Origin: Amanita rubescens
Taxonomy: Eukaryota > Basidiomycota > Agaricomycetes > Agaricales > Amanitaceae
Assembly (NCBI GenBank): GCA_015039365.1
Contig: WION01000295.1
Location: 1 to 64,000 of the forward strand
Direction: 5' to 3'
DNA: 64,000 nt
Part shown: in pieces, positions 1-10,988 of the stretch
Layout: every line of letters begins with the position of its first letter
Numbering within the stretch: the first letter of the stretch is position 1
Position numbers and translations under genes: made by a program
Notes under the pieces: model-generated
Seen by the model: only the letters and a program-made list of their open reading frames with translations
Told to the model about the DNA's origin: nothing
Databases searched by the model: none

Positions 1-799
1 ATGTCGTAAAAAGTGGAACCCCGGGCGTTTTTTGGAGGAGAGTTGCCTTGGTAGTGTCATTAATCAGAGCACTACTTCGAGGGCATCCCCTGGTCGTCAA
101 CTCATCTCGGAGCGTGGCCGCTGCCAACTTCCTGAATGCATCGGCTGTTTTGCTCAGCCGCAGCCCAGGGAATGGCCCTTCTTGTTTGTATAACCAAGAT
201 ATCACTGCGTCGTGACACTTGAAGCGCCATTGAAGCAGTTTATGGTGATCTCCTGCGCTCAGCAATTCCAGCTCTTGACACCAGCCAAGAGAGCGTAGAG
301 GCACTCCTAGAGTGGCATATGCCGCAGCCTTCATTACGTCCTCCCACCCCAGGAGCATGGCGATGGCAAAGACTCGCAGAGGTTCCTTCCCCAGTGTGTC
401 AGATACAGTGACAAGATCCCTTATCTTCTTATCGACGTAATCCATATCATACTTCCTGGCTGCTTTCCCCATCCTGAAACAGATATCGATGGCGGAAGAC
501 GGCTTTTGATTGTATGGATAGATGAGGAGGAGAAGGTTATATAGCGTCGTGCTATCTTCCTCGACTGGGATAATTGGCATCTCCACGTCGCTCTTGTCCT
601 CGTCACCCCCCTGTCCTTTCCATGAGGAGAACATGGTCTCAAAGACTGGAGAAGCTAGACAGAGAAGGATTTTCAGGACGTAGAACTTTTTAGAGTCCCG
701 CGAATATAGAATAACGTCTGCTCTTTTCGCGGAGGAATCGAATGGTCGGGGGGCGTCGGTGATATTACCAGTGGCTACAGATGAAGGGAGGTCGTTCAT
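1..799 (-). CDS. BTB/POZ domain protein, 3' end cut by window edge
   Basis: Open reading frame read on the minus strand from ATG at 799 to the window edge; it stays open throughout, so the C terminus is missing. After a short leader the protein has the block PRPFDSSAKRADVILYS, then a KKFYVLKILLCLASPVF core and a LYNLLLLIYPYNQKP helix, the usual BTB fold pattern. A BACK-like helical part follows (KEPLRVFAIAMLLGWEDVMK) and then GCPRSSALI, a variant of the CPRGST tail motif of the larger paralogues. It has one BTB domain only. It is a close copy of the next gene, 1310-2317. BTB proteins commonly homo-oligomerise and recruit substrates to Cul3 ligases; that role is inferred here. Confidence 0.8.
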   Translation of the reverse strand, partial: MNDLPSSVATGNITDAPRPFDSSAKRADVILYSRDSKKFYVLKILLCLASPVFETMFSSWKGQGGDEDKSDVEMPIIPVEEDSTTLYNLLLLIYPYNQKPSSAIDICFRMGKAARKYDMDYVDKKIRDLVTVSDTLGKEPLRVFAIAMLLGWEDVMKAAAYATLGVPLRSLGWCQELELLSAGDHHKLLQWRFKCHDAVISWLYKQEGPFPGLRLSKTADAFRKLAAATLRDELTTRGCPRSSALINDTTKATLLQKTPGVPLFTT

Positions 800-1309
800 C
801 TTTCTTCATGGGATACCAACCCAGGACTGCACGTTTATATCTATATCTGGTGTACGACGACCTCGTGGTAGGCTTCTCAACGTGTTAAGAATTCTACGCT
901 GCTAACTGCGGTGCAGCGTGTCTTCTCTCGAACAATCGCACGTCGAACCTATTCATATCGCTCAAAACTAATCAAAGTACACGAATTGCGATGAAAACGG
1001 GGGATGAATGGAAGCGACAACACTAAGCGAGGTTGCAAACAAAAGGACAAGAAAACGCGATGCGAGGAAGCTTTGTTGAGACTTCTTCGGCGGGGGTATT
1101 ACCCGGATATCAACGATCTTAAGAAGGACGTAGATTCCGAACGGCACTGAAGAAGGCGACAGCCGCTGTGTTGGACTGGACACGCACTGTGCGCTGAAGA
1201 TTGAACCGGGTGAGAAGGAGATGCAGAAGGAGACGGAGTGTAGGGTGCAGACGATAAGGGGGAGCGTGGGCGAGGACTCGGCGAGGGATCCAGCGTTTGG
1301 GGAGACATG

Positions 1310-2317
1310 TCACAGCACTGTGCGCCACAGCTGGTCTGCGATTCTATTGGAACCCTCCCGCTCACCGTCACGCGTTGCGTCACATCTTAAAAAAATCGTT
1401 TTCGAATTCCACGGGATGGGGTGATATTGCCATTGCCAATACCAAGAACCTATAAATCCCAAGTCAACACATAGTCTGCACGGTCCTTGGTAAATGTTAC
1501 GAACACTTAACGATGCCTCGTCAATATTCTCTGCCAACATTTGCAAATTTTTTGAATACGAAGACGAACTCTGTCGCATAAGAGTCCCTTTGATAGTGTC
1601 GTCGATCAGAACACCACTTCGAGGGCACCCTGTGGTTTTCAGTGCCTGTCGGAGCGAGGTCTTAATTGAAGGATCTATGAAGATGGATACGTAATCAAGG
1701 CAACGATCCACTGCGTCGCAGCATTTGAAACGCCATTGAAGCAGTTTATGGTAGTGGGTCGCGCTCAGGAGTTCCATCTCTTGACACCAGCCAAGATCAC
1801 GCAGAGGTACTTCCAGCGTGGCATACACAGCAGTCTTCGTCACGTCCTCCCACTCCAGATATACGGCTATGGCAAACACCCGAAGGGGTTCCTTGCTCGG
1901 TATCCCGGATACTGTGATGAGCTCCCTTATCTTCTTATCGACGTCCTCCATTTCATATTTTCTGGCTACTTTCGCCATTTCGAAACATATATCGAGGGTG
2001 GGAGATGGTTTTTGATTGTAAGGATAGATGAGGAGGAGAAGGTTATATAGCGTCGTGCTGTGCACCTCGAATGGGATAATTGGCATTTTCATACCTTCCT
2101 CGCCACCCCCCTGTCCTTTCTGCGGCGAGAACTTGGTGTCAAAGACTGGGGAGGCTAGACAGAGAAGGCTTTTCAGGACATAGAACCTCTTGAAGTCCTG
2201 TGAGCATATGATAACGTCTGCTCTTTTCGCAGAGGAATCGAATGGTTTTGGGGCGTCGGTGATATTGCCAGTGGCTATACCCTCAACGTCAACAATAGAT
2301 GAAGAGAGGTCGCTCAT
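1310..2317 (-). CDS. BTB/POZ domain protein (single BTB), tandem copy
   Basis: Protein of about 335 residues from ATG at 2317. Residues about 22-150 form the BTB domain (PKPFDSSAKRADVIICS, FYVLKSLLCLASPVFDTKF, LYNLLLLIYPYNQKP). Residues about 150-230 are a BACK-like helical region (KEPLRVFAIAVYLEWEDVTK, LSATHYHKLLQWRFKC). The tail has TTGCPRSGVLI, a variant of the family's CPRGST motif. The last 60 or so residues have no counterpart in the paralogues and may include unspliced intron, so the 3' end is uncertain. The gene and its upstream flank are a duplicate of the gene at 1-799 and its flank. No catalytic residues are expected in this family. Confidence 0.8.
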   Translation of the reverse strand: MSDLSSSIVDVEGIATGNITDAPKPFDSSAKRADVIICSQDFKRFYVLKSLLCLASPVFDTKFSPQKGQGGGEEGMKMPIIPFEVHSTTLYNLLLLIYPYNQKPSPTLDICFEMAKVARKYEMEDVDKKIRELITVSGIPSKEPLRVFAIAVYLEWEDVTKTAVYATLEVPLRDLGWCQEMELLSATHYHKLLQWRFKCCDAVDRCLDYVSIFIDPSIKTSLRQALKTTGCPRSGVLIDDTIKGTLMRQSSSSYSKNLQMLAENIDEASLSVRNIYQGPCRLCVDLGFIGSWYWQWQYHPIPWNSKTIFLRCDATRDGEREGSNRIADQLWRTVL

Positions 2318-2639
2318 CTTTCTTTGTTGGAAGTCAATTCAGGAGTGGACGTTTATATCTGGTCTCGGGAGGCAGGCTTCTCAACACGTCCAGAATAACT
2401 GCGCTGCCTCTTTTCTCGAATAGTCGAAGGACAGTCGCGCCGAACTGATTCATATCGCTCAAAACTAATTAATGTACACAGATTACAATCAAAACGGGAT
2501 GAATAGAAGCTACAACACTGAGCGAGGCTACGAACAATATGACAAGAAAACGCGATGCAAGGAAGCTTTACTATTGAGACTTCTTCGGCGGGGGTATTAC
2601 CCACATATCATTGATCTTGAGAGGGACCTAGATTCCGAG

Positions 2640-3605
2640 TCAGGCGGTGATAATTTGGTAATACATCCTTTGACGAACCATCGACAGGACCTCCTCTATT
2701 TCAGCCTCCGCCGATCCACGACTTTTAATTACTCCCGGATAAACCTTACGGGCATGCTCTGCGAGAGCCCGAGATACAACGCCGGTATCTGTTGCTATTT
2801 GAAAACACTTCTTCGCTTCTCGTTTCCCCTGAGAAAGAGGAGCGAAAAAGTTCCAAATGGTAGGTGGACTCGTTCGGGAGTCCCATTCCGCAAACAACAT
2901 CTCCACGGCATTCCGACAGTCAAATAGCCACTGTAGCAGATCGCGATACTCCACGCTGGTTAGAAGGTGCAGTTCGTCGCACCCCCCAAGGTTCCGTATC
3001 GGGATCTTCAACGTATTGCGAGCCGCCTCCTTCATCAGTTCCACCCAACCAAAGCGATGTGCGACCGCAAAAATACGAAACGGCTCTTTCGTGAGAGCAT
3101 CCATACTATGCGCAGCTTTCATCAACTTCTCCTCGACCTCCTCCATTCCATACTTCTTCGCAGCCTTGCCAACGTTTAAGAGCACCTCAATCGTGCAATG
3201 CGGTTCCGTCGAATACGGGTGAATCAACAAGAGAAGGTTGTACAGTGTTATGTTGTCCTCCTCTAGCTGAAATATCGGCAACCCATTATTCCCATCATTG
3301 CGATTCTTAGCCTTTCCGTTGAGGGGGCGCATTTTGTCCAAAACCGAGGAAGAGAAGCGGATAGAACCTGCCCTCTTTAGCGGAATGATTGGGAAGCCAT
3401 TCTTTGGGTCCTTGTCGCCCTTGTTTTTTCTTTCATAGGGAGGCTCTGATAATTTTTCGTTAAGAACTGGAGAACCCCAACGGAGAAAGCTCTTCTGAAC
3501 AAAGAAGTCTACTTTGTCCGAGGAGCGGAGGATTATATCGGCCTCAGCGGACGAATCAAAAGGTTTGTTGGCGCTGATGAAGTTGTCGTTTAGCATGGGG
3601 TTCAA
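2640..3605 (-). CDS. BTB/POZ domain protein with an internal duplication in the BTB domain
   Basis: Protein of 321 residues from ATG at 3605. The BTB core is recognisable (NKPFDSSAEADIILRSSDK, VDFFVQKSFLRWGSPVL), but the loop that in paralogues runs once from SPVL to the xxGxPIIPL strand is present twice: SPVLNEKLS...KNGFPIIPL is followed by SSVLDKMRP...NNGLPIFQL. The second half then continues normally with LYNLLLLIHPYSTEP, a BACK-like region (KEPFRIFAVAHRFGWVELMK) and TSVEYRDLLQWLFDC. The CPRGST tail motif is missing. About 36 extra residues inside the BTB fold would lengthen a loop or disturb the fold. Single BTB; neighbours on both sides are paralogues on the same strand. Confidence 0.78.
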   Translation of the reverse strand: MNPMLNDNFISANKPFDSSAEADIILRSSDKVDFFVQKSFLRWGSPVLNEKLSEPPYERKNKGDKDPKNGFPIIPLKRAGSIRFSSSVLDKMRPLNGKAKNRNDGNNGLPIFQLEEDNITLYNLLLLIHPYSTEPHCTIEVLLNVGKAAKKYGMEEVEEKLMKAAHSMDALTKEPFRIFAVAHRFGWVELMKEAARNTLKIPIRNLGGCDELHLLTSVEYRDLLQWLFDCRNAVEMLFAEWDSRTSPPTIWNFFAPLSQGKREAKKCFQIATDTGVVSRALAEHARKVYPGVIKSRGSAEAEIEEVLSMVRQRMYYQIITA

Positions 3606-4757
3606 GCAGGGAAGCTTCGCGCTAGGTTTACTGCATTTAAGCCGGGACGAAATTTCCTGGTTTCAGTACTTCAGTACTAGTGTTTCCCACTGCGGAGCCC
3701 TGCACACGTGTATGTATGTGTACTCAATGGGATGTACCGCACGAACTCAGCTAACGGACTGAATCCGCTTCATGAACTCATCGATACGACAAACGCGGGA
3801 TCTCAATATGATTCCATATCGTCATACAAGATGCGTGGAACCTAGCTTAAGCTTGTTGTGCCGTTGTATCAATTATTGAGCAGTTCGCAAATGACCAACT
3901 TCAGATATCTTGCAACTGGACTTGAGCAGTGGCAGTTTTTTTTTTAACTTGTAAACGCGATTGAAGGAATCTTTATAAAAAAACTCCAGTCTTGCCAAGC
4001 GCATAAGGGCAAGTGAAAAAAATAAACCTTGGACACAACTTCGTCAGAGTCGATTGAATATGTCATGAACTGTCGCCGCGGCCTTGAGGAGATCCTCGAG
4101 GGCAGTCCGACATCTTCGAGCGCTGCGCATTGATCCTCGCTGGTACTGTTCGACCTTATCCACATTGTAGGGACATCGAGGCGCGTGCCGCAGTGCTATC
4201 CTGCGGAACTGCGTTTATGGCCAGGTCTCTTCTCTCCCTATCCGCAGCTACTGCGAAAATGCCATCAAAACTCTGAATACGGAGCTTAGAAGAAGTTTAT
4301 CACGAAAAAATTGATAGCATCCGATGTGCGTAGAGATATCACTGCGGCAAGGCTATAACCAATCGGAATGTCGGCTTTTGCCGCTCTATGCTTTGGGCTG
4401 CTTCTCTTGTAAATATGAAGAGTAATTTCAATTCCAATACTTGGACCATGGTCACTTGATCTACTATTAAACAGATAATGACACTGATACTGTTGCTCCC
4501 TGGTTTTCAAGTGGGTGTTTAATCAGAACTGTAGCTGGATTTTCTAGCAAGCTTTGGATTTGGAATGATATCAGTCTGAGGCAGAATCGCCGTTGAGTTT
4601 GATGTGCTAGTAAGAGCATGTTGGGTTGACTCGCCGCTGCGTTATAATAATACACATAGGTCATTCGGGGACACCACTGGGCAAGTGGAAAGCTTTAGTT
4701 ACCCAGGAAGACAGAATTCGGAGAATAATTACAACATAATACATTCGAGAAAGACAT
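3606..4757. other. Intergenic stretch, no gene supported
   Basis: About 1.15 kb between two minus-strand BTB genes. Short open frames on the minus strand (around 3944-4165, 4286-4510 and 4467-4664) have no recognisable domain. A run of nine T lies near 3939. Nothing else supported. Confidence 0.5.
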
Positions 4758-6379
4758 TCAATGTAGTTTAACAGGAACCTGCCAAGCAGAATAAGCAATT
4801 TGAACTGGCTAGTAATGGGAAATGGTAAAGTGACGGACTTTGGAAACCATCCCGTCAATGGCCAGCGCCACAGTCCTCCGTTCGTGTAGAAGATAGCACA
4901 GCACTTCGGAGTTCCTTCTAACGGAACCAGGACTTGGAGGACTTGGAGGACTTGGAGGACTTGCAGCCCCCACTAGATCACGGTCAGCCTTCATCAGAGT
5001 GATTCCCCTGGGACACTCTAAGAGCTTGGGTTTAACTGTGGCAGTATACCGAATGAAGTACGATTTTCCAGCGGGCTTTTCGTCTAGCTTATTGAGGTAA
5101 AGACACACAACGTTTGCACATTTGAACCTATATTCAATTAAGTGATAGAGGTCTGCTCCAGTTATCAGACGAACTTCATCGGCATAGTTCATGTCGCTCA
5201 ATGGTTTTGTCAGTGTTTCCATCGCGCTAGCCGTTATTGCCTTCGCCCAATTGAGATTGGTGCTTATAGCAAAGGCTCGCAATGGTTCCTTTTGAATAGA
5301 GGGATGTGCAAGGAACGATTGCTCAAGTCTTTGAGCGATGAAAATTACTTCGTAATGTTGTGCCGCCGTCCATATTTTAAGATACAGTTTAAGGTCTTCG
5401 ATGCTTGGCTCATCCGCATATGGATGAAGGAAGCAAAGGAGGCCATAAAGGGCATCGCTATCCTCCTCTGCGGTAAAGACCGGGGAATCGTTTCCTTGCT
5501 CATCCGTCTTGCTAAGCGCTCCATCTCCATTCGCAAAAAGTTCCTCGAAAACTGGAGATAGGTAACTTAGGAAGGATTTTTTGACGTAGAAGTCAACGTC
5601 ATCGGAGGAGCGCAAGATAGCATCTGTTTTTGCAGTCGGCCTAAAGGGTGAAGGAACATTGGTAGGAATTAGCGTGGAAGGCTGTTCGTTCTCCGGCGCT
5701 ATAGGGCTCTCTGAGGCAAATGTCAATTTGGGCTCCTCGCCCTCGCCCTTGCCTTCGCCTTCGTACTTTTCATGCTTGAACCTATAAGTCAGGTAATGGT
5801 AGAAGTCGACGCCGGAAATTATGTGGAGTTCCTCGACGAAAGGGAGATCCGACAGAGGCGTTTTGAGGGTGTTTAAAGCTGCCGTTGCCGCGATGTCGGT
5901 CCAGCCTACGTGCAATGCTGACGCGTAGACTCGAAACGCATGCTCCTCTATCAATCCGGATGTAAACACCATCTTCTTCACCTTGTCTTCAATACTATCC
6001 ATACAATATTTCTGCGCTGCCTCGGCTACTCGGCACAAATCACCGATAAGGAGAACCGGTTCGCTGGCAGAGACGTAGGACGGATAAATGAGTAAAAGAA
6101 GGCAGTGGATAGTTTCACTGCTTTCGGTAACAGAAATAATGGGTAACCGTTTCGTGTTTCGTCCTTAGAAGCACATGTATGGTTTGATGAAAGCATGTCA
6201 TTGAAAACCGGAGATACGAGACATAGAAGGAGTTTTATGACGAAGAAATCGACTGAGTCGGACGATCGTAAAATAGCGTCTGCTGTGGCGGAAGCGTCGA
6301 AAGGTTTCTGGGCATCCATATATCCTAGTGCTCTGGAGAGGGTGTTTTGCCATCCGACCATGGCAGGCAAGATTGACAT
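4758..6379 (-). pseudogene. Dual-BTB protein gene with a frameshift in the first BTB domain
   Basis: Minus-strand gene with start at 6379. The first segment reads QKPFDASATADAILRSSDS then DFFVIKLLLCLVSPVF up to NGYP near 6142. There the frame breaks: the expected strand (IISVTESSETIHCLLLLIYP) continues in another frame. From about 6140 down to 4839 the protein is again normal: BACK-like region, second BTB (PFRPTAKTDAILRSSDDVDF), LITGADLYHLIEYRFKC, and LLECPRGITLMKAD. A terminal intron (donor after AAA at 4839, acceptor before 4778) joins a 21-nt last exon encoding VPVKLH and a stop at 4758, as in intact paralogues. Either a 1-nt deletion (or 2-nt insertion) inactivated the gene, or this is a sequence error. 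Confidence 0.75.
4928..4965. repeat. 9-bp minisatellite inside a BTB gene
   Basis: Four copies of a 9-mer (acttggagg and variants) lie in the coding sequence of the dual-BTB gene on the minus strand and encode a PPSPPSPPSPG run just after the CPRGIT motif. It is in frame (period of three codons) and probably length-polymorphic. Confidence 0.75.
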
Positions 6380-6718
6380 AGGGTACTAGGTTGGCGTTTG
6401 CAGTGCTTGGCTAACTTTGCCAATCGATTTTTCTGCCCGAAGGTCCGACATTTGATTATCAGGATCTTCAACACGAGGCGAGCACATGGACCCCACGTGC
6501 CTTGCCTTCTTGAAGGCTGCTGGCAGTGCTGCGGAACCGGAGTAGCTTGAGTCCATAGCTCTCGAGTGCGCAGCACAATCAGAATTCACATCAGAGGCAA
6601 CAGGACAGATTACTGGAGTAATGGCTAAGGGCACCAGATCTTGATGTACGTAGCTCAGACCGCGTCCCCGCTTGCTAGAAGTGCCAAGAGTCCATGTGTT
6701 TAGGAATTAAGATGGCAG
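6380..6718. other. Intergenic stretch, no gene supported
   Basis: About 340 bp between the start of the frameshifted BTB gene and the stop of RPP40. Overlapping minus-strand open frames here resemble nothing recognisable. Confidence 0.45.
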
Positions 6719-8197
6719 TCAACCCCATCTTGTATCTAGCTTGTCCACACTCTCAGCCAGTACCCAATCAACACCTTGACCTTCTCTGAGGCCCGACTTC
6801 GCTCTCATGTATAAACTCCATGAGTCTTCACCCTCTTCCGTGGGTACTCTCATGGTCTCTGACCCGCTGGGAACCGAAGACGTATTTTTGGGACTAATGT
6901 AGGCAAGGGGCGTGTTGGTTGCCGAATGCGAGACGACTGCGACAAAAGGTGGGACGCGTTCTGCTTCGTCTGTGTTCAAGCATGAACTATAGTGACATTA
7001 GTAAATACACGGGCTTCAATTTGCTTTGTTACCCACATCGTAGTATCAATTACAAGTTGAACGAATGCAGGGCAAATTAATCCTTGCCATCGTATATGGG
7101 TCAAGCATCCTGGCGTTGACGGAGGTGGCTTGTATAGCGCGACGTAAGGATCCACACGGTCATTGATCTTGAGTCTGCATATTCCGTTTATGAGTAGAAC
7201 ATGAATTTATATGGACGGGCGTACCGTTGGGCACCCAAGCATGCCATTCCAACCCATTCAAACAACGAGTGAATTTCCTCGTTCCAATCTTCTATGTCGT
7301 CTTCCGCCTCTCTCTCGGGGAACCGCCTCAACTCGACATCAGGAACGTGCACGTCCCGTATTTTTTGAACCTGAGCCTTTATGTTCATTACATCCGACTG
7401 TTCGATGGACGAAGAAAGGGGATGCAATATTGTTCCTGGTTCTTGAGGTGACAATTAGAGATAACAGAGATCGTTCTACACGAAGTAGACTGCGTACCTC
7501 TGTGGCAATATATAACATTCCACCCTCCAAGCCCCATCTCCTCCTCACGTCGCTTATCCCAAGCCCTAAGCGCAACATGTCTTCTAGCGACATTGCCAGG
7601 AGTATCCGTTCCTCTCCTTAGCGAAAATTGGACCACTATCCTATAATCATCAGCAGCTCGTAACCTCAGACAACGTATCGTTCGTACCACGCTCGTGTTT
7701 CAGACGCTTCTTGAAAGGCAGAGGTTTGCCTACAATGCCCAGCTGCTCGTATGTATCTTTTGACAGAAATAGCGTAACGATTCCCCGCGAGTCTATGCAC
7801 CACACATCATCTGTGTTCTTATCTCTGCTTAACATCAAAAAATTGCTGTCCGTGTTTGTGAGCGCGGACAGATACTTTTTCGGCAGAAGATTCAAACCTT
7901 TGTAGTTCCAGCGTATGGATGAAAGCGCTCGCATTTTCGACCAGCTCTGATAGCTTGAAGGTACCTTTTGCATAGCAGGTCTTGTGTTGCGTGAGCGCTG
8001 CCTCTAGGGCCGAGTTTTCAGGAAATATGACCTCGAGCTAAATGTAGTCAGTCTGGTGGTGTACGTGTGTGGACACTTTGAATATCACATACTCGTCGTG
8101 TGAAGGGATGACAGTTAGCCAAAAGCGATAATTTATTTGAGGTAAACACGCCTGGGGTGACCTTGACCCGAGGGCATCCAACCTCAGAAGTGTTCAT
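6719..8197 (-). CDS. RPP40: RNase P/MRP protein subunit Rpp40, seven exons
   Basis: Rpp40 is a protein subunit of nuclear RNase P and RNase MRP, which process tRNA and rRNA precursors. I rebuilt the gene from seven exons: 8093-8197, 7898-8037, 7706-7845, 7498-7656, 7225-7441, 7037-7174 and 6719-6986. All six introns are GT-AG and 49-56 nt, and phases agree, giving 388 residues, close to the human length. Recognisable segments in order: PRVKVTPGVFTSNKLSLLAN, LEVIFPENSALEAAL, VWCIDSRGIVTLFLSKDTYE followed by QLGIVGKPLPFK, DDYRIVVQFSLRR, SLFEWVGMACLGAQR, INDRVDPYVALYKPP, CLTHIRWQGLICPAFVQ, and a C-terminal FVAVVSHSATNTPLAY block. The donor of intron 3 (GTCTGA) is the weakest site. The start at 8197 gives the shortest sensible N terminus. 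Assignment rests on remembered family motifs. Confidence 0.75.
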
Positions 8198-8367
8198 AAT
8201 CATTCATATTCAGCCTTTGCGCGTATTCATCATATTAGACGCGACTAGACAAAAGCATACAACCCTAAATTACAGCAATTACTCTAGTGCTTGTTACTCG
8301 ACCGTAATCAGTTAACGGTCTATAGATAATAAGAACGAATCCAAGTGGGTATAACGACTAAAATAGT

Positions 8368-10023
8368 TTAGGCGAGCGGTGCACGAAGGTATTTTCGCCT
8401 GTACTTGTGGTCGATATGTTCCAAGTAATATGCGCCAGGCCAAATATTATCGACGGAGCCTTCCGGCGTGAAGCTGGAAGCGTTATGGTTCTTTTCCCGG
8501 AGCTGAAATGAAATTAGCACGAATTTGTAAATATAGTAATGCTTCATTTACCTTGAGAGCATCAACGAACTCTTCCGGAGAGGCAACCTTCATGCTTGCG
8601 AGACGATTGATCAAGTCAAGCTTCTCACGGATCTCGCTTGTATCACCCTTCACACGGATGCAGAAGAAGCTGGCAGCGCAACCACTACCAAAGGCGAAAA
8701 GGCTGACGCGTTTGCCTCTTAATTGGGTAGGTTCAACTTGCGACAGGAGTGAAGCGAGGCATCCGTAAAGAGAGGCAGTATACATGTTGCCGAGACGGCG
8801 TGAGCAAGCCATCCCAGCATTGGACTTTTGAGCAAAGGAGGCTTTTGAAGTACCAATGAACGTTTTTTCAACGCTTTTGTCCGTAAGCGAATCAGGACGT
8901 GACATAGCAAGGAGGGCGTCGCGGTTGGGAGTATTAGCAAAGCGGGAAGCATCAGGGTTAGCGAGGAAATCATTATACATGAGCCTTGCATGGCCCTTGA
9001 CGGCTTGCTTGCCATAGGGACTGTGGAAGATGGCATAATCAACATCTTCAAGGGAGAAAACAGCTTCAGGAGCTTCGCCATTTCCATGGCCGTTAAGCTG
9101 CGCCTTCCTTGCTGCCCGTGCGACCTTTTCACGGAAGCGAGAGTAGGCGGCATCAAGGGCTGCAATGTACGTAACAACGGACACTGGTCCATCGACTTCG
9201 GGGTACTCGGACGAAAGCTGAGGTTTATAGAAATCGTAGGTGTTGGCCATATAGTTGCCGTGAATTGCTATTTCAAATCGCGTTAGTGCATTCGAAAAAC
9301 AATAGGCACTGGCTACATAAGTAACTCACGCTCAAATACAACCGGGGCATTAGGACCAATCAAAAGAGCCACGGCTCCTGCGCCACCAGCAGGTCTGGCG
9401 GCACCTTCGGCATAAACAGCGATGTCACCTGCAACAACAATTGCAAGTCGACCATCCCATGACGCGGATTCAACCCAGTTGATGGCGTTGAACAGCGCCG
9501 CAGTCGAGCCATAACAAGCATTTTTTGAGTCTATACCCTCGATGTCCGTGTTTCCAGATTCCGCAAAGAGATCCATCAGGGTTGTCTTTACGGACTTGGA
9601 CTTGTCAATGATGGTTTCTGTTCCCACATCGATACGGCCAATTGTCTTGGGATCAATGTTGTACTTTTCAAGCAGACCGGAAACAGCTGAGCCATATGAT
9701 CAGAAGATAGCTGGATGACGCGTGCATAGAGGCACTCACCGTTCAAAGCAAACGAGTTGATGTCTTCCCTGTCATCTGGCCATGCCATGTACTCTTGGCC
9801 CAAGCCAATGGTGTATTTTCCTTTTGAGACACCGTCGAAATCTTCAAGCGCATCCTCAGATACACACTAGGTAGATAAAACGCGTCAGTCCCAGTGAGGA
9901 CGAACTAGGAGACACGTGAACACGAACTCGGCGGGGGAAGTAGACTTCCACAGCTAGCACGCCGACATCCTTGGGGCGGGGCGCATCGACATCAACAGCA
10001 GCAGAAGTGAAAGGAATTGTCAT
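8368..10023 (-). CDS. ERG13: Hydroxymethylglutaryl-CoA synthase (HMG-CoA synthase)
   Basis: Condenses acetyl-CoA with acetoacetyl-CoA to HMG-CoA, the step before HMG-CoA reductase in the mevalonate/ergosterol pathway; cytosolic. Exons on the minus strand start at ATG 10023 ([20 protein letters not shown]), continue with [39 protein letters not shown] (catalytic Glu region), [19 protein letters not shown] (catalytic Cys), [20 protein letters not shown], then the large exon with [39 protein letters not shown] (acyl-enzyme His region) and [19 protein letters not shown]. The last exon, 8368-8502, ends [11 protein letters not shown]. Key family residues are present and no lesion was seen. Its 3' end lies about 170 bp from the RPP40 start, on the same strand. 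Confidence 0.95.
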
Positions 10024-10988
10024 CTCGATTTGAGGATGAGGTGAGAACTAAGAAGCAAAGTGACAGGGTTATATAGGCAAAGCATAAGTCGAGAAAATAC
10101 GATAATATAAACAAATGAATCAGTGATTGTGCCATTGTGGTACGATCCTTCTAATTTTACGTCCCCTCTCCCCTACAACCCTTGCCAGCTGAACATCCCA
10201 CTTTTTTTCATTCCCGCTTGAGACCTTATTTTCTGATCGTCGTCGCCAACACACCACGTTCAGGAGCTCAACAGACCAGTCGATACCCCTCCTATTGTTT
10301 CTTTTCGCACCAAATGCAGTTAACAAGTTTTCTGTGTATAGGCACGGGACGCTCAGGTTCCCCCCGATGTCGGAGTATCAGACTAGCTATTGCAGCGAAA
10401 ATGCACTAGCACAGGACCGCCGAACCTTATGTAATACTATCCGCAAGGAATACACGGCAGTAACTTTGGCACTTTGCCGGTACGCAATGCATATCGCACT
10501 GCCAACACCTCGCACTTTCCCTTGCGGTAAGCCCAGTCGTCATCCAGCCCTCGAATTTGTGAAATTTTACATTCATCTTATGCAGACGGAATGACTTAAT
10601 AAGAAAGCATCATTGAACTTTGTTTCCATACGGGAATGCCGCGGCAAAAATCAATTAGAGCACCAGGGTAGAAGGCAATTTTTTAATGGTACCTCTTTAG
10701 TGATGTTGACAGGATCATCTCCGTCAGGTCATATCGCTCAGCATGTGGCCCGGACCAATGACCCCTTACGTTTTGAACAATAGCGAACTTTTGTACCCTC
10801 GCCGCCTAGCCTTCCATGGGAGATTGACGTCAGTGAAACACCCTTAAATTTCGTCGGGCGCCGCAGGGTCTTCATGATAAAGGTGGATCAATGCTTGTGG
10901 TTTATTGTTCGTTCTATCTACTATTCCCGATTGCTAAGACTCTAGATCAACAAAAGAACGCGACCTCTATGAACAGTCACCAAGTGTT
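10024..10988. other. Intergenic stretch: upstream region of HMG-CoA synthase
   Basis: About 965 bp between the HMG-CoA synthase start and the 3' end of the MFS gene. It must hold the synthase promoter. Open frames around 10120-10594 on both strands overlap each other and show no domain, so none is called. Confidence 0.5.

Noticed and set aside
7650..8040. Suspected frameshifts in RPP40
   Set aside because: GT-AG introns at 7846-7897 and 7657-7705 restore one frame with correct phases.
8719..9192. 157-codon minus-strand frame within HMG-CoA synthase
   Set aside because: Shadow of the synthase's main exon in another frame.
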